From Pseudomonas sp. TMP9 (lineage in GTDB: Bacteria; Pseudomonadota; Gammaproteobacteria; Pseudomonadales; Pseudomonadaceae), in the NCBI RefSeq assembly GCF_037943105.1, contig NZ_CP149803.1:1302001-1366000 (forward strand): a stretch of 64,000 nt of DNA, read 5' to 3'. Positions 8,280 through 16,310 of the stretch are shown here, piece by piece; position 1 is the stretch's first letter, and every line of letters begins with the position of its first letter. The notes under the pieces are model-generated. The model was not told the origin of the DNA and did not search any database. It worked only from the letters and a program-made list of their open reading frames with translations. Made by a program: the position numbers and the translations under genes.

Positions 8280-10955
8280 ATGCGCACCGAACAGCCGAAG
8301 ATGATCTACCTCAAGGATTACCAGGCCCCGGATTATCTGATCGATGAAACGCACCTGACCTTCGAGTTGTTCGAGGATCAGACCTTGGTGCATGCGCAGT
8401 TAGTCATGCGCCGCAACCCAGCGGCTAGCAGCGGTTTATCTCCAGCCAGCCTGCCGCCGCTGATGCTGGATGGCCAAGAGCTGGAGCTGCTGTCGCTGGC
8501 GTTGGATGACCGCGAGCTGAGCACTGGCGAATATCAGCTGACGGACAGTCACCTGACGCTGCAGCCGTCCGCGGCTAACTTCGTGATCGACAGCAGCGTG
8601 CGTATTAATCCGCAGAGCAACACGGCTTTGGAGGGGTTGTACAAATCCAGCGGCATGTTCTGCACCCAATGCGAGGCTGAGGGGTTTCGCAAGATTACCT
8701 ACTACCTCGATCGCCCGGATGTGATGAGCACGTTCACCACCACCCTCAGCGCGCCTCAGCATGACTACCCGATATTGCTGTCCAACGGCAACCCGATTGC
8801 CAGCGGTAGCGAAGACGACGGTCGGCATTGGGCGACTTGGGAAGACCCGTTTAAGAAGCCGGCGTATCTGTTTGCGCTGGTCGCCGGTGACCTTTGGTGT
8901 GTGGAAGACAGCTTTACCACCATGAATAACCGTGATGTGGCGCTGCGCATTTATGTCGAGCCGGAAAACATCGACAAATGCCAGCACGCCATGGATAGCC
9001 TGAAAAAATCCATGAAGTGGGATGAGGATGTCTACGGGCGTGAGTATGACCTCGACATCTTTATGATCGTCGCGGTTAACGACTTCAATATGGGCGCCAT
9101 GGAAAATAAGGGCCTGAATATCTTTAATTCCAGCTGCGTGCTGGCAAAAGCCGAAACCGCTACCGATGCCGCGCACCAGCGCGTCGAAGCCGTGGTGGCC
9201 CACGAGTATTTCCATAATTGGTCGGGCAACCGCGTGACGTGCCGCGACTGGTTCCAGTTGTCGCTCAAGGAAGGCTTTACCGTATTTCGCGACGCCGAGT
9301 TCAGCGCCGACATGCACTCGCGCACGGTCAAGCGTATCGAGGATGTGGCCTACCTGCGCACCCACCAGTTCGCCGAAGACGCCGGCCCAATGGCCCATCC
9401 GGTACGACCAGATGCCTTTATGGAAATCTCCAATTTCTACACCCTCACGGTGTATGAAAAAGGCTCGGAAGTGGTGCGCATGATCCGCACCCTGGTCGGC
9501 GCAGAAGGCTTCCGCAAAGGCAGCGATCTGTACTTCGACCGCCATGACGGCCAAGCCGTAACCTGCGACGATTTTATCCGCGCGATGGAGGAGGCTAATG
9601 GCATTGACCTGACTCAATTCAAGCGTTGGTACAGTCAGGCGGGCACGCCGCGCTTGGATGTCAGCGAAAGTTACGATGCTGCTGCTAACAGCTATCGCCT
9701 GCAATTTCGCCAAAGTTGCCCGGCCACCCCTGGGCAGGCGCAGAAATTGCCGTTTGTTATCCCCGTGGAGCTGGCGCTGATGGACGGCCAAGGGCGTGAA
9801 CTGCCTCTGCAGTTGGTGGGTGAGGACGCTGCGGTTGGGCTCTCGCGCGTGCTGCAGATAACTGAGGCTGAGCAGGCCTTCACCTTTGTCAATCTGACCG
9901 AACAGCCGCTGCCATCCTTGCTACGCGGTTTTTCGGCACCGATCAAACTGAGTTTCCCTTACAGCCGTGATCAACTGATGTTCCTCATGCAGTACGACAA
10001 CGATGGCTTTAATCGTTGGGAGGCTGGCCAGCAACTGTCCGTGCAGATGCTGCAGGAATTGATTGGTCAGCATCAGCGCGGTGAGTCACTGGTGCTTGAT
10101 CAGCGCCTAATTGAGGCTTTCCGCACCCTGTTGGCGGATGACGCATTGGACCAAGCCATGATCGCTGAGATGCTCTCGCTGCCAGGTGAGGCGTATCTGA
10201 CTCAAATCAGTGAAGTGGCCGATGTCGTTGCCATCCACGCCGCGCGTGAATTTGCACGTCAGCAATTGGCAGACGCCCTATTTGATCTGCTGTGGCAGCG
10301 CTACCAGAACAATCGCAAGGATTCTCGCAACAGCGATTATGTGGCGCAGGCCGAGCATTTTGCTCGTCGCAGCCTGCAGAACATCGCATTGTCCTACCTC
10401 ATGCTGAGCGAAAAGGCTGAAGTGCTAACGGCATGCTTAGAGCAGTTCGAGAATGCCGACAATATGACCGAGCGTTTGGCTGCCTTGGCTGTGCTGGTCA
10501 ACTCGCCCTTCGAGGCTGAGAAAGCCGCTGCCTTGAGCAGCTTCGCTGAAAACTTCAAAGACAACCCGTTGGTGATGGATCAGTGGTTCAGCGTGCAGGC
10601 GGCCTGTTCTTTGCCCGGCGCGTTGCAGCGAGTCGAGCAACTGATGCAGCACCCTGCGTTTACCCTGAAGAACCCTAATAAGATCCGTGCCTTGATCGGC
10701 GCCTTTGCTGAGCAAAACCTGCAGGGCTTTCATCAAGCAGATGGCAGTGGCTACCGCTTCCTCGCGGATCAGGTGATTACCCTCAACGCGCTTAATCCGC
10801 AGATTGCTGCACGTCTGCTGGCGCCGCTGACCCGCTGGGCCAAATACGCCAGTGCCCGCCAGGCCCAGATGAAGGCTGAGCTGCAGCGCATTCTGGCCTC
10901 GGGCGAGTTGTCCAGCGATGTCTATGAAGTGGTCAGCAAGAGCCTGGTTGATTGA
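8280..10955 (+). CDS. pepN: Aminopeptidase N
   Basis: The 891-residue M1-family zinc metallopeptidase removes N-terminal residues from peptides in the cytoplasm. GAMEN (residues 272-276) is the substrate-amino-end motif and HEYFH (308-312) is the zinc site; the third ligand is the Glu in LKEGFTVF about 19 residues further on. The long helical C-terminal domain is complete, and the length matches proteobacterial PepN. The ATG at 8280 has AAAGGG 9 bp upstream; an in-frame ATG at 8301 is a less likely alternative. A small GC hairpin (8245-8259) precedes the gene. Confidence 0.96.
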   Translation: MRTEQPKMIYLKDYQAPDYLIDETHLTFELFEDQTLVHAQLVMRRNPAASSGLSPASLPPLMLDGQELELLSLALDDRELSTGEYQLTDSHLTLQPSAANFVIDSSVRINPQSNTALEGLYKSSGMFCTQCEAEGFRKITYYLDRPDVMSTFTTTLSAPQHDYPILLSNGNPIASGSEDDGRHWATWEDPFKKPAYLFALVAGDLWCVEDSFTTMNNRDVALRIYVEPENIDKCQHAMDSLKKSMKWDEDVYGREYDLDIFMIVAVNDFNMGAMENKGLNIFNSSCVLAKAETATDAAHQRVEAVVAHEYFHNWSGNRVTCRDWFQLSLKEGFTVFRDAEFSADMHSRTVKRIEDVAYLRTHQFAEDAGPMAHPVRPDAFMEISNFYTLTVYEKGSEVVRMIRTLVGAEGFRKGSDLYFDRHDGQAVTCDDFIRAMEEANGIDLTQFKRWYSQAGTPRLDVSESYDAAANSYRLQFRQSCPATPGQAQKLPFVIPVELALMDGQGRELPLQLVGEDAAVGLSRVLQITEAEQAFTFVNLTEQPLPSLLRGFSAPIKLSFPYSRDQLMFLMQYDNDGFNRWEAGQQLSVQMLQELIGQHQRGESLVLDQRLIEAFRTLLADDALDQAMIAEMLSLPGEAYLTQISEVADVVAIHAAREFARQQLADALFDLLWQRYQNNRKDSRNSDYVAQAEHFARRSLQNIALSYLMLSEKAEVLTACLEQFENADNMTERLAALAVLVNSPFEAEKAAALSSFAENFKDNPLVMDQWFSVQAACSLPGALQRVEQLMQHPAFTLKNPNKIRALIGAFAEQNLQGFHQADGSGYRFLADQVITLNALNPQIAARLLAPLTRWAKYASARQAQMKAELQRILASGELSSDVYEVVSKSLVD

Positions 10956-11090
10956 TCGCTGTGGCGTAACAGTCAGTGCTAGCGCCTGCCAGTTCTTGGG
11001 TTGGCGGCGCTAACGCTAAAGGTTGATCTTATCGATCTGTGTGCAATGCATAGAGCGGCTACCTATCGATTCAGGCCTCAATAGCCGCAC

Positions 11091-11136
11091 AAAAGTGTTA
11101 CCTGTTAAAGACAGGTAACACTTTTGTGTTACCTGT
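11091..11136. repeat. Three-armed inverted repeat with two mutually exclusive hairpins
   Basis: Arm 1 (11091-11105) and arm 2 (11111-11125) form a perfect 15-bp inverted repeat with a 5-base loop. The first 11 bases of arm 2 (ACAGGTAACAC) also pair perfectly with a third arm (11126-11136, GTGTTACCTGT) across a TTTT loop. Only one of the two hairpins can form at a time. It lies 135 bp after pepN, far from the next start codon. It could be a terminator, a relic of transposon ends, or a regulator; I cannot decide from sequence. Confidence 0.75.
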
Positions 11137-11334
11137 CCCGCTACACGTCAACGTTACGAAATTTTTTATTGATCGCTTGGCTTGACCTTGCTTGAGTTGT
11201 TCGGGCGCTTGAGCGCTGCACTCAAGGCGCGGGTGGTAGATCGCGCCAGATGGTAGGACAAAAAAGGATAAATACGCCGTAGCAGTGGCTTATCTGGTTG
11301 CTGAATGACCAGTCACACTGCGGGCTGATAGTTC

Positions 11335-11363
11335 TTGGTTTTGCGGTCAGCTATTTTTATACG
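11335..11363 (+). promoter_or_regulatory. Possible sigma-70 promoter for the DUF1302 gene
   Basis: TTGGTT at 11335-11340 and TATACG at 11358-11363 are spaced by 17 bp. It would give a leader of about 190 bases. Both hexamers are imperfect, so this is only a candidate. Confidence 0.3.
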
Positions 11364-11560
11364 CTCGTTTGAATTGGCACCATGGTTGCAAGTGTCAAGT
11401 CGAACTGACCTCGAAATGGTGCATGCCAGGTGGTGAGGTGCGTGCAAGCGCGCTGAGAATTTAACGTCCCAGCCAACACTTAAGGCCGTCATCAGTACGG
11501 CTATTACGCCTCAATAGCTGAGGTACAAAAAAGATGATCTGTCCACGGAGTAATGTTTCG

Positions 11561-13570
11561 ATGGAAATTAAGTCCCGCAAGCCCGTATTGCGTTTTGCAC
11601 CTGCCAAAGCAGGCTTCGCCTTTGTCGGCCTCCTTCCGCTGATTGTGGCGATGCATGCGCAAGCGGTTGAATTCAGCTTCGCCGACAATGAAATCACCGG
11701 CTCCATCGACTCCACCGTGTCCTACGGCCAACTCTGGCGTGTGCAGGGTCAGGACAAGACTAACAACGACATCAACACCAATGACGGTAACCGTAACTTC
11801 GACACCGGCCTTGTTTCCGAAGTGTTCAAAATCACTACGGATATGGAAGCGCGCTATCAGAACTACGGCGTGTTTGTCCGTGGTACGGCCTTCTATGACA
11901 CCCAGATCATGGATAAGCGCAACGACTATCTGAGCCAGAATAATCCCTCGCAGCCGAGCCAAAACACGCCGAACGATTCAAGTTTCACCTATGAGACTCG
12001 CCACAAGGCCGGCCGCGGTGCGCAAATTCTCGATGCCTATGTATATGGCAATTGGGATGTTGCTGATATGCCAGTTTCCGGGCGTTTCGGTAAGCAGGTG
12101 TTTAACTGGGGTGAAGGCTTGTTCTACCGTGGTGGTATCAATACCACCAACCCGGTAGATGCTGCCAAGTTCCGCCTGCCAGGTGCTGAGCTGAAAGAAG
12201 TGCTGGTACCGGTTGAGGCCCTAAGCTTCAACGTAGGCCTGACCGATAACCTTTCAATGGAAGCTTTCTACCAGTTCAACTGGAAAGAGTCGGCTATCGA
12301 CCCGGTCGGCACTTACTTCTCGGAGACTGACTTGTTTGCTGACGGTGGTAACACTGCTTACTCAACCCAAACTGCTCTCCTACCAGTCGGTAATTTATAT
12401 AAAGGCTTAAGTGCAGTTAACGTTGGTGGCTTGGTTGGTGGCCGTAGTGTAGATTCTAGCGGGAACATACAGGTTGCAAAAATCGGCTCTGATATCAACG
12501 CAAAGAATGATGGTCAGTATGGATTCAATTTTAAATATATTGCCGAAGAGCTTAATTCCACCGAATTCGGAGCTTATTTTGTTAATTATCACTCCAAAGA
12601 ACCTACGATCGCTGCAGACCTAGGTAGCTATGCGGGGTTAAATCTTGCTGATATACAAGCAGGTGCGACTCCTGGAATTAAGCAGTCGGTCGCAGCTAGT
12701 CAGAATATTACTGTTGCACAGCTAGAAGGTGCTATCGCATTAGCTCCTACTGGTGCTCTTGCTACTGCCTACCGTAACGCTTTGAGCAGTGCGGTTGGTG
12801 GTGTTGCTACTATTGACGTTGCTAACCAAGTTAATGCACGTCGTGAATACGCTGAAGATATCCGTATGTACGGTTTAAGTTTCAACACAACCGTTGGTAA
12901 CGCTTCGGTGTTTGGTGAGCTGGCTTACCGCCCAAATCTGCCAATAGGTGTTGCGACCACTAATGACCTATTAGGCGATTTGTTGGGGCAGGCGGCCCCG
13001 CTTGCCAGTGGCCGCGCCGTAAATATTGGAGGTCAACAAGTTAGTCTCGGGGATGTAATCCATAACGTTGAGCGTGTTGAGGCCTACAACACTACGTTAG
13101 GTACCATCTACAATTTTGGCCCAACCGCTGGTTTCGACTCACTGTTCGGTGTGTTTGAGCTTGGCTCCGAGCACCTTCGCGGTTCAGACCTGAAGTACAC
13201 AACCAAGGACGGCGCTATCCGTTACTACTCCGGTCGCGGCAATAATTCTTATGTCAGTGGTGCCGACCGTAATGATCAGGTCAATAAGAATGCCTATGGT
13301 TACACCATGGTGTTATCCGGTACTTGGAATGATGTTTACGCCGGTGTGAACGTTTCTCCGTACGCCGTCTATAAGGATGACTTCGAAGGTAACTCCTACC
13401 AGACCGGTAACTTTATTGAAGGTCGCAAGGCTTATACCCTCGGTGTGAAAGCCAGCTACCTGAATAGCCTGGAAGCTGAATTGGCATACACCGAGTTCTT
13501 CGGGGGTGGTCAGAATAACGGCAGCCGCGACCGCGATAACGTTGGTGTCAACGTTAAGTATTCCTTCTAA
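11561..13570 (+). CDS. DUF1302 family outer-membrane protein
   Basis: About 669 residues with an N-terminal signal peptide (Lys/Arg-rich start, hydrophobic stretch FAFVGLLPLIVAM, AQA cleavage site). The body has alternating beta-strand character, many Tyr/Asn/Gly turns and a C-terminal strand ending in Phe (VNVKYSF), as in beta-barrel outer-membrane proteins. I recognise DUF1302, usually encoded next to DUF1329 as here. Substrate unknown; members are often linked to export or uptake of hydrophobic compounds. I chose the ATG at 11561 (GGAG 12 bases earlier) over one at 11534, because it gives a normal signal peptide. Codons from about 12380 to 12860 are clearly AT-richer than the flanks, suggesting a mosaic or variable external loop. 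Confidence 0.87.
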   Translation: MEIKSRKPVLRFAPAKAGFAFVGLLPLIVAMHAQAVEFSFADNEITGSIDSTVSYGQLWRVQGQDKTNNDINTNDGNRNFDTGLVSEVFKITTDMEARYQNYGVFVRGTAFYDTQIMDKRNDYLSQNNPSQPSQNTPNDSSFTYETRHKAGRGAQILDAYVYGNWDVADMPVSGRFGKQVFNWGEGLFYRGGINTTNPVDAAKFRLPGAELKEVLVPVEALSFNVGLTDNLSMEAFYQFNWKESAIDPVGTYFSETDLFADGGNTAYSTQTALLPVGNLYKGLSAVNVGGLVGGRSVDSSGNIQVAKIGSDINAKNDGQYGFNFKYIAEELNSTEFGAYFVNYHSKEPTIAADLGSYAGLNLADIQAGATPGIKQSVAASQNITVAQLEGAIALAPTGALATAYRNALSSAVGGVATIDVANQVNARREYAEDIRMYGLSFNTTVGNASVFGELAYRPNLPIGVATTNDLLGDLLGQAAPLASGRAVNIGGQQVSLGDVIHNVERVEAYNTTLGTIYNFGPTAGFDSLFGVFELGSEHLRGSDLKYTTKDGAIRYYSGRGNNSYVSGADRNDQVNKNAYGYTMVLSGTWNDVYAGVNVSPYAVYKDDFEGNSYQTGNFIEGRKAYTLGVKASYLNSLEAELAYTEFFGGGQNNGSRDRDNVGVNVKYSF

Positions 13571-13585
13571 ATATAACTAGAAAAT

Positions 13586-13609
13586 ACCGAGTGCCTACGG
13601 GCGCTCGGT
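13586..13609 (+). other. Intergenic hairpin between the DUF1302 and DUF1329 genes
   Basis: A 10-bp stem (ACCGAGTGCC / GGCGCTCGGT, one G-U pair) with a TACG loop and no T-run after it. In this position it is more likely to stabilise the upstream message or partially attenuate than to terminate fully. Confidence 0.55.
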
Positions 13610-13637
13610 TGATGACTTATTTTCACGGAGAATCAAG

Positions 13638-15008
13638 ATGCTGAAAAAGCACACGCTGATAGGTGCCGCCATTGCGCTGGTGCTGTCCGCTGGTAGCGCG
13701 TTCGCTGCAGTTTCACCTGCGGAGGCGGCTAAATTGGGTGCAAGCCTCACCCCATTTGGTGCCGAGAAAGCCGGCAACGCGGCGGGCACCATTCCTGAGT
13801 GGACCGGTGGTATTACTAGCGTTCCGGCGGGTTACACCACGCCAGGTCAGCACCATGTAGACCCTTTTGCCGGTGACAAGCCGTTGTTCACCATCACCAA
13901 GGCTAACTTGGAGCAGTACAAAAACAACCTGACTCCAGGTCAGATTGCGATGTTCAACACCTACCCGAACAGCTACCAGATGCCGGTCTACCAGACACGC
14001 CGCTCCGGTTCTGCGCCGCAGTGGGTGTATGACAACACCTTGAAGAACGCCACCACTGCCAAGCTGCTTGACGGCGGTAACGGCTTCTCCGATGCCTACG
14101 GCGGCATCCCGTTCCCAATTCCGCAAAATGGCGTTGAAGCGCTGTGGAACCACATCGCGCGCTATCGCGGTACCTACATCGTGCGTCGCGCGTCCGAAGT
14201 GGCCGTGCAGCGTAACGGCAGTTACTCCCTGGTGACCTCGCAGCAGGAAGCCATGTTCAAGTTCTACAACCCGAAAGGGACTGCAGCCGACTTGAACAAC
14301 ATCATGTTCTATTACCTGTCGTTCACCAAAAGCCCGGCGCGTCTGGCTGGCGGTGCGGTATTGGTACACGAAACGTTGGATCAGGTAAAAGAGCCGCGTC
14401 AGGCATGGGGCTATAACGCCGGTCAGCGTCGTGTGCGTCGCGCGCCGAACTTGGCCTATGACACCCCGATCGCCGCAGCTGACGGCCTGCGTACTGCAGA
14501 CGACACCGACATGATCAACGGCTCGCCAGATCGTTATGACTGGAAACTGGTGGGTAAGAAGGAAATCTACATTCCTTACAACAGCTACAAAGTCACCAGT
14601 CCGCAGGTGAAGTACAAGGATTTGCTGCAAGTCGGTCACCTTAATCCAGCGTTTACGCGCAACGAACTGCATCGTGTTTGGGTGGTTGAAGGCACGCTCA
14701 AGTCAGGCTCGCGTCACATCTACTCCAAGCGCACCCTGTTTCTCGACGAAGACAGCTGGCAAGCTGCAGTGGTTGATCAGTACGACGGTCGCGGCGAGCT
14801 GTGGCGCGTCTCGATTGCCTACCTGAAGAACTACTACGACCTGCCGACCACGTGGTCTGCGCTGGACAGCTTCCATGATCTGCAGGCCCGTCGTTACCAC
14901 GTACAGAACCTGGATAACGAAGAGCCAAGCACCATTGATTTCAGTCAAGCAGTGCCGGATGACGGCTACTTCAAACCTGCTGCGCTGCGTCGCCGCGGTA
15001 CGCGTTAA
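13638..15008 (+). CDS. DUF1329 family periplasmic protein
   Basis: The 456-residue protein has a clear signal peptide (MLKKHTLIGAAIALVLSAGS, cleavage after AFA). The mature protein matches DUF1329, whose members have a LolA/LolB-like fold thought to handle lipidic ligands in the periplasm; PEWTGG near the start and the repeated WR/YDW segments are typical. It lies 67 bp after the DUF1302 gene and before a perfect terminator, so the two form a transcription unit. Role inferred: periplasmic partner that carries a hydrophobic molecule to or from the DUF1302 barrel. Confidence 0.87.
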   Translation: MLKKHTLIGAAIALVLSAGSAFAAVSPAEAAKLGASLTPFGAEKAGNAAGTIPEWTGGITSVPAGYTTPGQHHVDPFAGDKPLFTITKANLEQYKNNLTPGQIAMFNTYPNSYQMPVYQTRRSGSAPQWVYDNTLKNATTAKLLDGGNGFSDAYGGIPFPIPQNGVEALWNHIARYRGTYIVRRASEVAVQRNGSYSLVTSQQEAMFKFYNPKGTAADLNNIMFYYLSFTKSPARLAGGAVLVHETLDQVKEPRQAWGYNAGQRRVRRAPNLAYDTPIAAADGLRTADDTDMINGSPDRYDWKLVGKKEIYIPYNSYKVTSPQVKYKDLLQVGHLNPAFTRNELHRVWVVEGTLKSGSRHIYSKRTLFLDEDSWQAAVVDQYDGRGELWRVSIAYLKNYYDLPTTWSALDSFHDLQARRYHVQNLDNEEPSTIDFSQAVPDDGYFKPAALRRRGTR

Positions 15009-15027
15009 TCTGCGTGTGGTTTGAGTG

Positions 15028-15060
15028 AAAGGCCGCTACTGTTGTAGCGGCCTTTTGTTA
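15028..15060 (+). terminator. Rho-independent terminator after the DUF1329 gene
   Basis: A perfect 12-bp stem (AAAGGCCGCTAC / GTAGCGGCCTTT) with a TGTT loop, ending in TTTTGTTA. It should largely separate the DUF1302-DUF1329 transcript from the YCF48-RND pair. Confidence 0.9.
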
Positions 15061-15203
15061 TTTGTCAGTCGAGTAGGGCATGGTAGGCGGCCGGGTTTAA
15101 CAAAACATAACGTCGTGCTGATTGTCAGGCCTTTTGAAAGCTCAGTAGGATAGGCGCACTGCTAAAAGGGTAGTGCTACTTATAAGAATAAGGGGGAAGG
15201 TCT

Positions 15204-16295
15204 ATGAGTGAGCCCGTTAAGCGGCGCACCCAAGCCGGTTGTGTTGTGGCTTCGTCCCGCACTTCGGCGTTCCGCCACTCGCCGATAGCCAAAGCGCTGT
15301 CGTTGTGCGGTGTGCTGTCCATGCTGATGCTTGCCAGTACTCCACTGCAAGCTGCCAGTGAAGAGGGTAATAATTTCTCGGTGATGTCTGCCAAGGCCCA
15401 ACACAGCTTGCTGCTGGATGTTGCCAGTGTTGGCAAGCGTTTGGTTACCGTAGGTGATCGTGGGCACATCCTCACCTCTGACGACAATGGCGCGAGCTGG
15501 TTGCAGGCTAAGGTACCGACCAAGCAAATGCTGACGGCCGTATTCTTTGTCGATGACAGCCATGGCTGGGCGGTTGGTCATGATGCGCAGATTCTTGCCA
15601 GTACCGACGGTGGCGCTACTTGGGTCAAGCAGTTCGAGGACCTTGAGCGTGAAGAGGGTGCTCCGTTTCTTGACGTCTGGTTTAAAGATCGCAACAACGG
15701 CTATGTCGTTGGCGCCTACGGTGCTCTCTTGGAAACCACTGACGGTGGTGCCAGTTGGGCTGATATTGGCGAGCGCATGGGCAACGAGGATCTTTTCCAC
15801 CTCAACGCTATCGTCGAGGTTAAAGATTCCGGCCTATTTGTCGTCGGCGAGCAGGGCGTGATGTTCCGTTCCCCGGACTGGGGGCAGACCTGGGAAACCT
15901 TGGAAGGCCCTTATGAGGGTTCGCTGTTCGGGGCATTGGGCACTGACGAAGCGGGTGCCCTGTTGGTTTACGGCCTGCGTGGCCATCTGTTCCGCTCGGC
16001 GGACTTCGGCTCAACCTGGCAGGCTATTAGCCTAAACAATGCCAACAATGACCCTCTGGAATTTGGACTGGCTGACGGCAATCGTTTGGCTGACGGTTCT
16101 ATTGTGGTGGTTGGGCATGGTGGCACTGTGCTCAAGAGCACCGATAATGGCCGCACGTTCAGTGTGACCAACCGTGCCGACCGGCTATCGCTGGCCGGCG
16201 TTGCAGCAATGGAAAACGGCAATCTGATTCTGGTAGGGCAGGGTGGTGTTCACGCTGCTGCGCCTACGGGCGCCGATCTGGGCCAACAACAATAA
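15204..16295 (+). CDS. YCF48-like beta-propeller protein (exported)
   Basis: The 363-residue protein has an unusually long N-terminal region (about 30 residues) before the hydrophobic signal core LSLCGVLSMLMLAST, with cleavage likely at LQA-AS. The mature part contains repeated propeller-blade motifs such as STDGGATWV, TTDGGASWA, SPDWGQTWE, SADFGSTWQ and STDNGRTF, i.e. BNR/YCF48 repeats. YCF48 of cyanobacteria assists photosystem assembly; bacterial relatives usually sit next to RND/MMPL transporters, as here (15 bp upstream). It probably acts in the periplasm as a partner of that transporter. The ribosome site (GGGGGAAGG) is strong. Confidence 0.85.
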   Translation: MSEPVKRRTQAGCVVASSRTSAFRHSPIAKALSLCGVLSMLMLASTPLQAASEEGNNFSVMSAKAQHSLLLDVASVGKRLVTVGDRGHILTSDDNGASWLQAKVPTKQMLTAVFFVDDSHGWAVGHDAQILASTDGGATWVKQFEDLEREEGAPFLDVWFKDRNNGYVVGAYGALLETTDGGASWADIGERMGNEDLFHLNAIVEVKDSGLFVVGEQGVMFRSPDWGQTWETLEGPYEGSLFGALGTDEAGALLVYGLRGHLFRSADFGSTWQAISLNNANNDPLEFGLADGNRLADGSIVVVGHGGTVLKSTDNGRTFSVTNRADRLSLAGVAAMENGNLILVGQGGVHAAAPTGADLGQQQ

Positions 16296-16310
16296 GCCGG
16301 GAGCCTCTGC

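Larger units (their letters stand above)
10956..11560. other. 605-bp gene-free region before the DUF1302 gene
   Basis: No plausible protein gene. It holds the three-armed repeat at 11091-11136 (listed separately), a bulged hairpin built on GCGCTTGAG and CTCAAGGCGC around 11209-11234, and a possible promoter for the downstream gene (TTGGTT at 11335, 17 bp, TATACG at 11358). The remaining sequence shows nothing I can assign. Confidence 0.6.

Noticed and set aside
8436..9791. A 451-codon reverse-strand reading frame
   Set aside because: It is antisense to pepN, which has full family motifs; the long frame is a by-product of GC-rich codon bias.
13713..14672. A 319-codon reverse-strand reading frame
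   Set aside because: It is antisense to the DUF1329 gene and has no signal, motif or ribosome site.
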